A stretch of DNA of 64,000 bases from AC-32 sp963719275 (GTDB taxonomy: Bacteria > Actinomycetota > Thermoleophilia > Gaiellales > Gaiellaceae), in assembly GCA_963719275.1 (NCBI GenBank), contig CAVRBT010000009.1:127427-191426 (forward strand). The letters run 5' to 3'. The first letter of the stretch is position 1; each line of letters begins with the position of its first letter. The notes under the pieces are model-generated. The model searched no databases, was not told the origin of the DNA, and was given only the letters and a program-made list of their open reading frames with translations. The position numbers and the translations under genes were made by a program. Shown here one piece after another: positions 58,535 to 64,000 of the stretch.

Positions 58535-58608
58535 TAGCGGGGGCAGGATTTGAACCTGCGACCTCCGGGTTATGAGCCCGGCGAGCTACCTGACTGCTCC
58601 ACCCCGCG
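58535..58608 (-). tRNA. tRNA-Met (CAT), initiator
   Basis: A 74-nt cloverleaf without encoded CCA: acceptor CGCGGGG/CCCCGCT, D-stem GAGC/GCTC, anticodon stem CCGGG/CCCGG with loop CTCATAA, and T-arm GCAGG-TTCAAAT-CCTGC. Initiator marks are the three G-C pairs at the bottom of the anticodon stem, the unpaired first position (C1 with U72) and an A11-U24 pair. A TATAAT box lies 11 nt upstream. Partial copies of its 3' part recur across the preceding 33 kb. Confidence 0.95.
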
Positions 58609-58619
58609 TCGCGGGCCGC

Positions 58620-58625
58620 ATTATA
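58620..58625 (-). promoter_or_regulatory. -10 box of the initiator tRNA gene
   Basis: On the minus strand TATAAT, a perfect consensus hexamer in otherwise GC-rich DNA, lies 11 nt before the tRNA 5' end. The -35 region overlaps the start of the Ppx gene and is not clearly recognisable. Confidence 0.65.
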
Positions 58626-58647
58626 GCGCGGCGGTAGCCTTTCGAGG

Positions 58648-59568
58648 GTGCGAGTCGGCGTCGTCGACCTCGGTACCAACTCCACCCGTCTGCTGGTCGC
58701 GGACGTCGACCGCGACCGCGTCGACGAGGTCTCGCGGCGCACGGTGATCACGCGGCTCGGCGAGGGTGTCGACGAGCGGCGCAAGCTGCTGCCGCTGCCC
58801 GTCGCGCGGGTGCGGAACGTGCTCTCGGACTACCGCCGCCAGCTCGAGCAGCTCGGCGCGGAGCGCGTGCTCGCGATCGGCACCAGCGCGATCCGCGACG
58901 CCGAGAACGGCGAGGCGTTCCTCGGCGAGATCGAGTGGAGCTACGGCTTCGCCACCCGACTGCTCAGCGGCGACGAGGAGGCCGGGCTCACGCGCCGCGG
59001 CGTCGCCAACGGCTGCCCTCTCGCCGACGACACGCTCGTGCTCGACGTCGGCGGTGGCTCGACGGAGCTGATCACCAGGGACGAGCGCACGAGCCTCGAC
59101 GTCGGCTCGGTCCGCCTGACCGAGCGGCACCTGCGCTCGGACCCGCCGACGCCCGAAGAGCTCGACGCCGCCGCCGAGGCGGTGCGCGCGGTGCTGCCGC
59201 CACTCGACCCGAGCGACGCGATCGGCGTCGCCGGAACCGTCACGACGCTCGCCGCGCTGGAGCTCGGCGGCTACGACCCCGATCGCGTCCACGGCCACCG
59301 GCTCACGCGCGAGGCCGTCGACGCGCTGCTGGGACGCCTTGCCTCCCTCCCGCTCGCCGAGCGCCGCGAGCTCCCCGGGCTCGACCCCGAACGCGCGCCG
59401 GTGATCGTCGGCGGCGCGGTGGTCGTCCGCGAGGTGCTCGAGCGTTACGGGCTCGCCGGGCTCGAGGCGAGCGAGCGCGACCTCCTCCACGGCGCCGCGC
59501 TCGAGGCCGCGAAGCTGCCGGAGCCCGTCGAGGGCGACGCGCCGCCGGGCGCCTACACCTGCTGCTGA
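58648..59568 (+). CDS. Ppx/GppA-family exopolyphosphatase
   Basis: A 306-residue protein of the ASKHA fold. MRVGVVDLGTNSTRLLVADV is the phosphate-1 motif; AIGTSAIRDAEN and LVLDVGGGSTELIT are the family signatures (GGGSTE); a late GVAGTVTTLAALEL is also typical. The length matches the short actinobacterial Ppx type without the HD domain. It hydrolyses polyphosphate or pppGpp ends. GTG 58648 lies 7 nt after TAGCCT, so the message may be leaderless. The 3' end overlaps the convergent CBS gene by 16 bp. Confidence 0.93.
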   Translation: MRVGVVDLGTNSTRLLVADVDRDRVDEVSRRTVITRLGEGVDERRKLLPLPVARVRNVLSDYRRQLEQLGAERVLAIGTSAIRDAENGEAFLGEIEWSYGFATRLLSGDEEAGLTRRGVANGCPLADDTLVLDVGGGSTELITRDERTSLDVGSVRLTERHLRSDPPTPEELDAAAEAVRAVLPPLDPSDAIGVAGTVTTLAALELGGYDPDRVHGHRLTREAVDALLGRLASLPLAERRELPGLDPERAPVIVGGAVVVREVLERYGLAGLEASERDLLHGAALEAAKLPEPVEGDAPPGAYTCC

Positions 59569-59972
59569 TCGAGGTCGGCCGGCGGCTCGTCCTCCGCCAG
59601 CCGCCGCTGCAGCACGGCGCGGGAGAGCACGCCGACCAGCAGGCCGTCGTCCACGACGGGAACCCGCTCGGCGTCCCACTCCTCGAGCTGCGCGAAGGCC
59701 TCGTCGAGCGGCACGTCGGGATCAATCGTCCAGTTCGGTGGCTCGACAATCTCCCCCAGCCGCGTCTCGCGCGGGTCCCGGCCGGCCGCCACCACCCGCT
59801 CGACGAGCGTCTTGCGCGTGAGCACGCCGGCGAAGCGGCCACCCTGGCTGACGTAGACCGCACGCACGTCCGGCTCCACGAGGTGCTGGCCTGCCTCCTG
59901 CGCGGACGCCGACACGTCGAGCGTCAGCGGCTCGGGGATCATGGCCTCCCGCACGCGCCCCACGGCGCTCAC
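59553..59972 (-). CDS. Twin-CBS-domain protein
   Basis: About 139 residues: VREAMIPEPLTLDVSASAQE, VRAVYVSQGGRFAGVLTRKT for the first CBS motif, and WTIDPDVPLDEAFAQLEEWD, ERVPVVDDGLLVGVLSRAVL for the second. CBS pairs bind adenosine nucleotides and modulate partner proteins. The GTG start (59972) overlaps the stop of the upstream dehydrogenase gene as GTGA, so it is translated with it and may regulate it by energy state. A long run-on frame in the dehydrogenase gene was ignored. Confidence 0.9.
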   Translation of the reverse strand: MSAVGRVREAMIPEPLTLDVSASAQEAGQHLVEPDVRAVYVSQGGRFAGVLTRKTLVERVVAAGRDPRETRLGEIVEPPNWTIDPDVPLDEAFAQLEEWDAERVPVVDDGLLVGVLSRAVLQRRLAEDEPPADLDQQQV

Positions 59973-61258
59973 GGGTAGATCCCGCGCGCGCGCAACGCGC
60001 CGGCGACCTCGCGGATCCCGGCCACGAGCGCGGCGCTGCGCAGCGTCAGGTTGCGTGACTCCGACAGCGACCAGACGCGGTCGAACGCGTCGCCGAGCTG
60101 CTCCGCGAGCTTCGCGCGGATCTCGCGCCGGTCCCAGAAGAGCCGGCCGAGGTCCTGCACCCACTCGAAGTACGAGACGGTTACGCCGCCAGCGTTCGTG
60201 AGCACGTCGGGGAGCACCGGGATCCCGCGCTCGTTCAGAATGGCGTCGCCCTCGAGCGATGTAGGCCCGTTGGCCCCCTCCGCGACCATGCGCGCCTGCA
60301 GGCGAGGCGCGTTCGCGGCCGTGATCTGGTCCTCGCGCGCCGCGAGCACGAGCACGTCGCACGGCAGCTCGAGCAGCTCCTCGTTCGTGATCCGGTCGGA
60401 CTCGGTCCACTCCGCCAGCGAGCCGCGCTGCTCGGCGAAGCGGCGAAGGGCTTCGACATCGAGCCCGCCCTCGTCGTGGACGCCGCCGGAAACGTCGGAG
60501 ACCGCGATCACGGTTGCGCCGAGGGCATCGAGCTCGGCCGCGGCGATCCCGCCGACGTTGCCGAAGCCCTGGACGACGCAGCGCTGGTCGGCGAGCTCCC
60601 ACCCCAGCCGCCTGCACGCGCGCTCGACGACCATCACGACGCCGGCGCCCGTCGCCTCGTGCCGGAACAGCGAGCCCCCGAGCGAGATCGGCTTGCCGGT
60701 GACGATCTCCGGAACCGCGTGCCCGATCTCCATCGAGTACGTGTCCATCATCCACGCCATCGTCTGCTCGTTCGTGGCCATGTCGGGCGCGGGAATGTCC
60801 TTCTGCGGGCCGATGATCGGCAGCAGCTCGGAGGTGAAGCGGCGCGTGATCTTCTGCAGCTCGTCGCTCGAGTGCTCGCGTGGGTTACAGCGCACGCCGC
60901 CCTTGGCGCCGCCGTACGGCAGCCGCAGCAGGGCGCATTTCCACGTCATCCACATCGCGAGCGCCGCGCACTCGCCGAGCGAGACCTCCGGGTCGTAGCG
61001 CACGCCGCCCTTGGTCGGCCCGAGCACGGTCGAGTGCTGCACGCGGTAGCCGGGAAAGACCGTCCAGCGGCCGGAGTCGAGCCGCACGGGCACGCTGACG
61101 ACCAGCGACCGCTCCGGGAAGCGCAGCCGTTCGGCGACGAAGTCCTCGACGTCCGCGTGCGGGAGCGCCTGCTCGTACTGTGCGAGCGCCGTCCGGTAGA
61201 GCGGCGTCTCCCATTCCAGGTGCCCTTGCTCGGGCGAGACCTCCTGCACCTCGGCCAC
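59969..61258 (-). CDS. Glu/Leu/Phe/Val dehydrogenase (glutamate dehydrogenase-like)
   Basis: A 429-residue enzyme. The catalytic part has TKGGVRYDPEVSLGECAALA, LPYGGAKGGVRCNPREHSSD with the catalytic Lys, and KDIPAPDMATNEQTMAWMMD. The NAD(P) domain has CVVQGFGNVGGIAAAEL (GxGxxG). The length and PYGGAKGG motif fit the NAD-type hexameric glutamate dehydrogenases. It interconverts glutamate and 2-oxoglutarate with ammonia. It is coupled to a CBS-domain gene, which suggests control by adenine nucleotides. Confidence 0.95.
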   Translation of the reverse strand: MAEVQEVSPEQGHLEWETPLYRTALAQYEQALPHADVEDFVAERLRFPERSLVVSVPVRLDSGRWTVFPGYRVQHSTVLGPTKGGVRYDPEVSLGECAALAMWMTWKCALLRLPYGGAKGGVRCNPREHSSDELQKITRRFTSELLPIIGPQKDIPAPDMATNEQTMAWMMDTYSMEIGHAVPEIVTGKPISLGGSLFRHEATGAGVVMVVERACRRLGWELADQRCVVQGFGNVGGIAAAELDALGATVIAVSDVSGGVHDEGGLDVEALRRFAEQRGSLAEWTESDRITNEELLELPCDVLVLAAREDQITAANAPRLQARMVAEGANGPTSLEGDAILNERGIPVLPDVLTNAGGVTVSYFEWVQDLGRLFWDRREIRAKLAEQLGDAFDRVWSLSESRNLTLRSAALVAGIREVAGALRARGIYP

Positions 61259-61323
61259 AGGCGGAGTCTAGGCGCGGGGCGGCTCCCCGTTCCCTTTCGC
61301 GCGTCTAGGGTAGGAGAGGCGCC

Positions 61324-62331
61324 ATGGCGAATCCGCTCAACGATTTGCTTCGCGGCTTCGACACCCTCCGCGAGCAGGTGCGGGAGGGACTCGGCGCGGA
61401 CGCGGACTGGCTCGACCGGCTCGACCCGCGCAGGCCGCCGGAGGACACCCGCAGCTTCGAGGAGCTGCAGGTAGAGCTCGACTCGCTGGTCGGGCTCGAG
61501 ACGGTGAAGGACCAGGTGCGCGCGCTCGTTGCGTTCCTGCAGGTGCAGGGCCAGCGGCTCGAGCGCGGGTTGCCGGAGGTCGCGACCTCGCAACACCTCG
61601 TCTTCCTAGGCAACCCCGGGACCGGGAAGACCACGATCGCGCGGCTGCTCGCGCACATGTACCGCGCGATGGGCCTGCTGCGGCGCGGCCATCTGGTCGA
61701 GGTCGACCGCGCAGGGCTCGTCGGCGAGTTCGTCGGCATGACCGCGATCAAGACCGACCGCGCAATCCGCAGGGCACTCGACGGCGTGCTCTTCATCGAC
61801 GAGGCCTATGCGCTCGCGCGGCCCGGGCACTATCGCGGCGCCGACTTCGGCGCGGAGGCGATCGAGACCCTGCTGAAGCGGATGGAGGACCACCGCCACC
61901 GCCTGGTCGTCATCGTCGCCGGCTACCCGCGGCTGATGCACGAGTTCCTCGACTCGAACCCGGGCCTGCGCTCGCGCTTCGCGCGCGAGATCACGTTCCC
62001 CGACTACTCGACCGGCGAGCTCGTCGCGATCACCGAGCGCTTCGCCGGCCAGAACGAGTACCGCGTGACCGAGCCGGCGCAGGCAGAGCTACAGCGCATC
62101 TTCGACCGAGCGCGTCGCGGTGAGGGGTTCGGCAACGCGCGCTACGCGCGGACGATCTTCGAGCAGGCGCTGAACGCCCAGGCCCTGCGCCTCGCCGCGG
62201 GGGAAGGCCTCGAGGGAATCCCGGCCGAGGATCTGATCAGCCTCGTCGACACCGACTTCGCCGCGGCCGCGCAGGTGCTCGGCAACGGCGGTGAGCTCCC
62301 GCGCCGCAGCTGGTGGCGGCGCGCTTCGTGA
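61324..62331 (+). CDS. CbbX/SpoVK-like AAA ATPase
   Basis: A 335-residue AAA+ protein. ELDSLVGLETVKDQVRALVA precedes Walker A VFLGNPGTGKTTIARLLAHM, then GEFVGMTAIKTDRAIRRALD, Walker B GVLFIDEAYALARPG and sensor/arginine finger NPGLRSRFAREITFPDYS. This layout is the CbbX/SpoVK group, which remodels protein partners such as Rubisco or type VII secretion substrates. No Rubisco or ESX gene is near, so the client is unknown. TAGGGT lies 11 nt before the ATG, with GGAGAGG between. The stop is 2 bp from the tRNA-Leu 3' end. Confidence 0.92.
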   Translation: MANPLNDLLRGFDTLREQVREGLGADADWLDRLDPRRPPEDTRSFEELQVELDSLVGLETVKDQVRALVAFLQVQGQRLERGLPEVATSQHLVFLGNPGTGKTTIARLLAHMYRAMGLLRRGHLVEVDRAGLVGEFVGMTAIKTDRAIRRALDGVLFIDEAYALARPGHYRGADFGAEAIETLLKRMEDHRHRLVVIVAGYPRLMHEFLDSNPGLRSRFAREITFPDYSTGELVAITERFAGQNEYRVTEPAQAELQRIFDRARRGEGFGNARYARTIFEQALNAQALRLAAGEGLEGIPAEDLISLVDTDFAAAAQVLGNGGELPRRSWWRRAS

Positions 62332-62333
62332 GG

Positions 62334-62421
62334 TGCCGGGGAAGGGATTCGAACCCTTACGTCCCCGCTGGGGACACCTGATTTTAAGTCAGGCGCGTAT
62401 GACCAATTTCGCCACCCCGGC
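62334..62421 (-). tRNA. tRNA-Leu (TAA)
   Basis: An 88-nt class II tRNA: acceptor GCCGGGG/CCCCGGC, a long variable arm (TGTCCCCAGCGGGGACG), anticodon arm CTGACTTAAAATCAG with anticodon TAA, and T-arm AAGGG-TTCGAAT-CCCTT. CCA is not encoded. On the minus strand TATCCT (plus 62429-62434) lies 7 nt upstream as a -10 box. Unlike the tRNA-Met gene, no partial copies were found in the window. Confidence 0.95.
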
Positions 62422-62451
62422 GCGGCGAAGGATAGTCGCGGCTTCCGCCGA

Positions 62452-63156
62452 CTAGGTGTTCGGCGGGAACGTGTACGACCGGGGGATCTGCTTCGGCGGC
62501 GTGCCGATCACAAAGGCGATCTCCTGGTGCGACTTCAGGTCGAGCGTCGCGGGGTCGCCGCTGTAGGGCTGGCCGTTGACGTAGACCGTCCACGGCGTCA
62601 CCTGACGGCAGTAGCCGCCGACGCAGTCCTCGTTCAGCCGCACGCCCCAGACCCCGAAGAACTGGCCGAGCGCGAAGTGCTTGGCGATAGGCGACTCGAG
62701 GTGCATGATCCCGCTCGCGTCGTGCGTGTGCAGCTCGGTCAGGAACTCGCCGTCGTAGATGCCGATGTTGGTGGGAACGGGCATCCGCTTCCCGTTCACG
62801 AAGATGTCGAGGTGCTGGTGGATGTGGAGGACTTCGCCCTCGGCGGAGAGGTCGTGCACGCCCACGGCATCGAGCCGGTCGGGCAGCGTGTCGAGCCCCG
62901 GGTTCCACGGAGCCGGCCCCGTCTGCAGGCCGACGAGGTTCGTCGGCTGCGCCCCACCGGACGACGACGAGCTGTTGTCGCCGCCGCGCGCGACCACGAC
63001 CGCGACGACCGCCGCCGCCACCGCGGCGACCGCGATCACGACCAGCAGGGCAGTCCACGGCCCGCCCGGAAGCGAGCGCTGACGCCTGGGATCCTTGCGC
63101 TGCTGGGGCGCCTGAACCTTGCGCGGAGGAGCCGGAGTGCGGGACTTTTTCGCCAC
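62452..63156 (-). CDS. Membrane-anchored His-rich conserved protein
   Basis: A 234-residue protein. A basic N-terminus and one helix (ALLVVIAVAAVAAAVVAVVV) anchor an external domain. The domain starts after a Ser/Gly linker and carries GEVLHIHQHLDIFVNGKRMP, VPTNIGIYDGEFLTELHTHD, SGIMHLESP, and two Cys in DCVGGYC. The spaced His residues suggest metal binding. I recognise it as a conserved actinobacterial protein with no assigned role. It is a single gene between tRNA-Leu and the attenuator-like element. Confidence 0.88.
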   Translation of the reverse strand: MAKKSRTPAPPRKVQAPQQRKDPRRQRSLPGGPWTALLVVIAVAAVAAAVVAVVVARGGDNSSSSSGGAQPTNLVGLQTGPAPWNPGLDTLPDRLDAVGVHDLSAEGEVLHIHQHLDIFVNGKRMPVPTNIGIYDGEFLTELHTHDASGIMHLESPIAKHFALGQFFGVWGVRLNEDCVGGYCRQVTPWTVYVNGQPYSGDPATLDLKSHQEIAFVIGTPPKQIPRSYTFPPNT

Positions 63157-63180
63157 CGGCGCGCGATGGTAGCAACGGGC

Positions 63181-63209
63181 TTGACTAGGTCCCTATGACC
63201 CGTTAGGGT
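63181..63209 (+). promoter_or_regulatory. Promoter TTGACT-N17-TAGGGT before the small-protein gene
   Basis: TTGACT (63181-63186) and TAGGGT (63204-63209) are 17 nt apart. The expected start point near 63215-63217 lies at the foot of an intrinsic terminator, so most transcripts could stop after about 45 nt unless read-through is allowed. The spacing and -10 match the PadR promoter at 25819-25847. Confidence 0.75.
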
Positions 63210-63217
63210 CGTCCCGT

Positions 63218-63260
63218 CAGATCCGGAAGGCCGCAAGGTTTTCCGGATCTGGCGTTTTTT
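63218..63260 (+). terminator. Intrinsic terminator directly after a promoter (attenuator-like)
   Basis: CAGATCCGGAA (63218-63228) pairs over 11 bp with TTCCGGATCTG (63241-63251), followed by GCG and six T (63255-63260). A weaker pair GTTGGC (63261-63266) with GCCAAC (63290-63295) lies between it and the ribosome-binding site. It may act as an attenuator or make a short RNA. Confidence 0.85.
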
Positions 63261-63311
63261 GTTGGCATTACGGATACTCGTACCCGCAGGCCAACCGCAA
63301 GGAGGCAACGG

Positions 63312-63512
63312 ATGAGTTTCCTCGACAAGCTCTTCGGCCGCAGCAAAAAGGCCGCGGGTGACCTCAAAGGCGACGAATCGATGCAGCGCGAGGGCATGCA
63401 CCAGGAGCAGGAGGGCATGGCCACCGAGCGCGCGGAGCACGCCGAGGAAGTCGCGCAGGAAGAGCGGGATCGCGCCGCAGAGCACCCCGCGGAGCGCAGC
63501 GACACGCCCTGA
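63312..63512 (+). CDS. Small hydrophilic CsbD-like stress protein, 66 aa
   Basis: ATG 63312 has AAGGAGG 7-8 nt upstream. The product MSFLDKLFGRSKKAAGDLKG, DESMQREGMHQEQEGMATER is very charged and helical, and ends in AEHPAERSDTP. The KKAAGDLxGDxSMxREG pattern is close to CsbD-like proteins and conserved small actinobacterial proteins. A role in stress protection is possible but unproven. Its leader contains a promoter and terminator in series. Confidence 0.75.
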   Translation: MSFLDKLFGRSKKAAGDLKGDESMQREGMHQEQEGMATERAEHAEEVAQEERDRAAEHPAERSDTP

Positions 63513-63535
63513 GCACGGGTTGATCCAGGTGTTCT

Positions 63536-63559
63536 CGAGGGCGGCGCGAGCCGCCCTCG
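63536..63559 (+). terminator. Hairpin terminator after the small-protein gene
   Basis: CGAGGGCGGC (63536-63545) pairs perfectly with GCCGCCCTCG (63550-63559) around GCGA. It lies 24 bp after the stop codon. Confidence 0.7.
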
Positions 63560-63598
63560 TTCGTGCTGTCCGACCCCTCCTCTACCGTTCGTCGGCTC

Positions 63599-64000
63599 AT
63601 GATCGTCGTCCTGACAGTGGTCCTCCTGCTCGCCGGCGGCTGCGCGCTCGCGCTGTGGCTGAGCCGACGCCTGGCCGACCAGAGCGCCGAGACCGCGAAG
63701 GCGCTCGGGGGCGTCGCCGACGCGATCGACCGCCGTGTGGCCGAGCTCGAGACGCGCGTCGACCGGCGGCTCGAGGGGCTCGACGGCCGGCTGCTCTCGA
63801 CGCAGCAGAGCGCAGGCAAGACCGCGACGGAGATCGTCGACCGCCTCGGGAAGCTGGACGGGACCGCGGCGCAGATGCTCGCGCGGGCCAACGACCTCTC
63901 ACGGCTCGAACAGGCCCTGCGCCCGCCGAAGGCCCGCGGCGGCGTCGGCGAGCTGATGCTCGGGAACCTCTTGCGCGACTCGCTGCCGCCCGACGCGTTC
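63599..64000 (+). CDS. rmuC: DNA recombination protein RmuC, N-terminal part (cut by window edge)
   Basis: The first 134 codons are visible. An N-terminal helix (VVLTVVLLLAGGCALALWLS) is followed by a long coiled coil (RVAELETRVDRRLEGLDGRL) and then GGVGELMLGNLLRDSLPPDA, the GxxGExxLxxLLxxxLP start of the RmuC core. RmuC proteins limit inversions and are thought to be nuclease-like. The catalytic core lies beyond the edge. ATG 63599 follows TACCGT, a -10-like hexamer, by about 10 nt. Confidence 0.85.
   Translation, partial: MIVVLTVVLLLAGGCALALWLSRRLADQSAETAKALGGVADAIDRRVAELETRVDRRLEGLDGRLLSTQQSAGKTATEIVDRLGKLDGTAAQMLARANDLSRLEQALRPPKARGGVGELMLGNLLRDSLPPDAF

Noticed and set aside
60000..60755. 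Run-on frame of the CBS protein inside the dehydrogenase gene
   Set aside because: Only the part after 59972 shows CBS motifs. The rest is an out-of-frame reading of the dehydrogenase.

Overview
The window is high-GC chromosomal DNA from an actinomycetote. The mix of families suggests class Thermoleophilia (Gaiellales or Solirubrobacterales type): a STAS protein convergent with a SigG-type sigma factor, TPR proteins fused to LuxR or class III cyclase outputs, GYD and DUF7144 proteins, and an N-terminal-finger Clp ATPase. This taxonomic call is an inference from memory of those families. No rRNA, CRISPR array, intact transposase, intact integrase or phage structural gene was found.

Left part (1-25.8 kb): a flavin reductase fragment and an MFS exporter; the STAS/sigma pair with overlapping 3' ends; a TPR-LuxR regulator and, 6 kb on, a TPR-cyclase built on the same TPR scaffold; a cupredoxin lipoprotein; a WYL regulator with a three-half-site operator at its start; a graveyard of broken genes (7.2-8.2 kb, 14.1-14.4 kb, 21.7 kb); an M24 peptidase; a divergent four-gene cluster of two folate-type aminomethyltransferase/DmdA-like proteins against two PYROXD2-like FAD oxidoreductases (14.4-20.1 kb); an AlkZ-fold protein; a BBE-type oxidase; and a PadR-controlled operon.

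Middle part (25.9-58.6 kb) looks like an accretion region that ends at one intact initiator tRNA-Met gene (58535-58608, minus). Three 44-nt copies of the 3' part of this tRNA lie at 43.3, 49.7 and 53.7 kb. Each has its own terminator on the left and a conserved arm of about 136 nt on the right. Two decayed arms without a tRNA piece lie at 34.1 and 37.7 kb, and a 58-nt tRNA-Met pseudogene lies at 25.9 kb. These scars divide the region into modules of 3-8 kb: MMPL transporter, hydrolase-cyclase and sulfatase; epimerase, HATPase-GNAT and SMP-30; PAP2 and diacylglycerol-kinase lipid module; Crp, Hsp20, Clp and DoxX stress module; histidine kinase with a cyclase-REC-LuxR fusion; and a PD40 protein with a large LuxR regulator. 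No integrase is visible, so the modules may be old integrations that lost it, or non-autonomous elements moved in trans.

Right part (58.6-64 kb) is housekeeping-like: Ppx/GppA, a CBS protein coupled to a glutamate-type dehydrogenase, a CbbX-like AAA ATPase, tRNA-Leu(TAA), an anchored His-rich protein, a promoter followed at once by an intrinsic terminator ahead of a small hydrophilic protein, and the start of rmuC.

Signalling is heavily represented: three class III cyclase domains with different partners, three LuxR-type outputs, and WYL, PadR, Crp and ECF regulators. A TAGGGT-like -10 hexamer often sits only 6-11 nt before start codons, which suggests common leaderless transcription.
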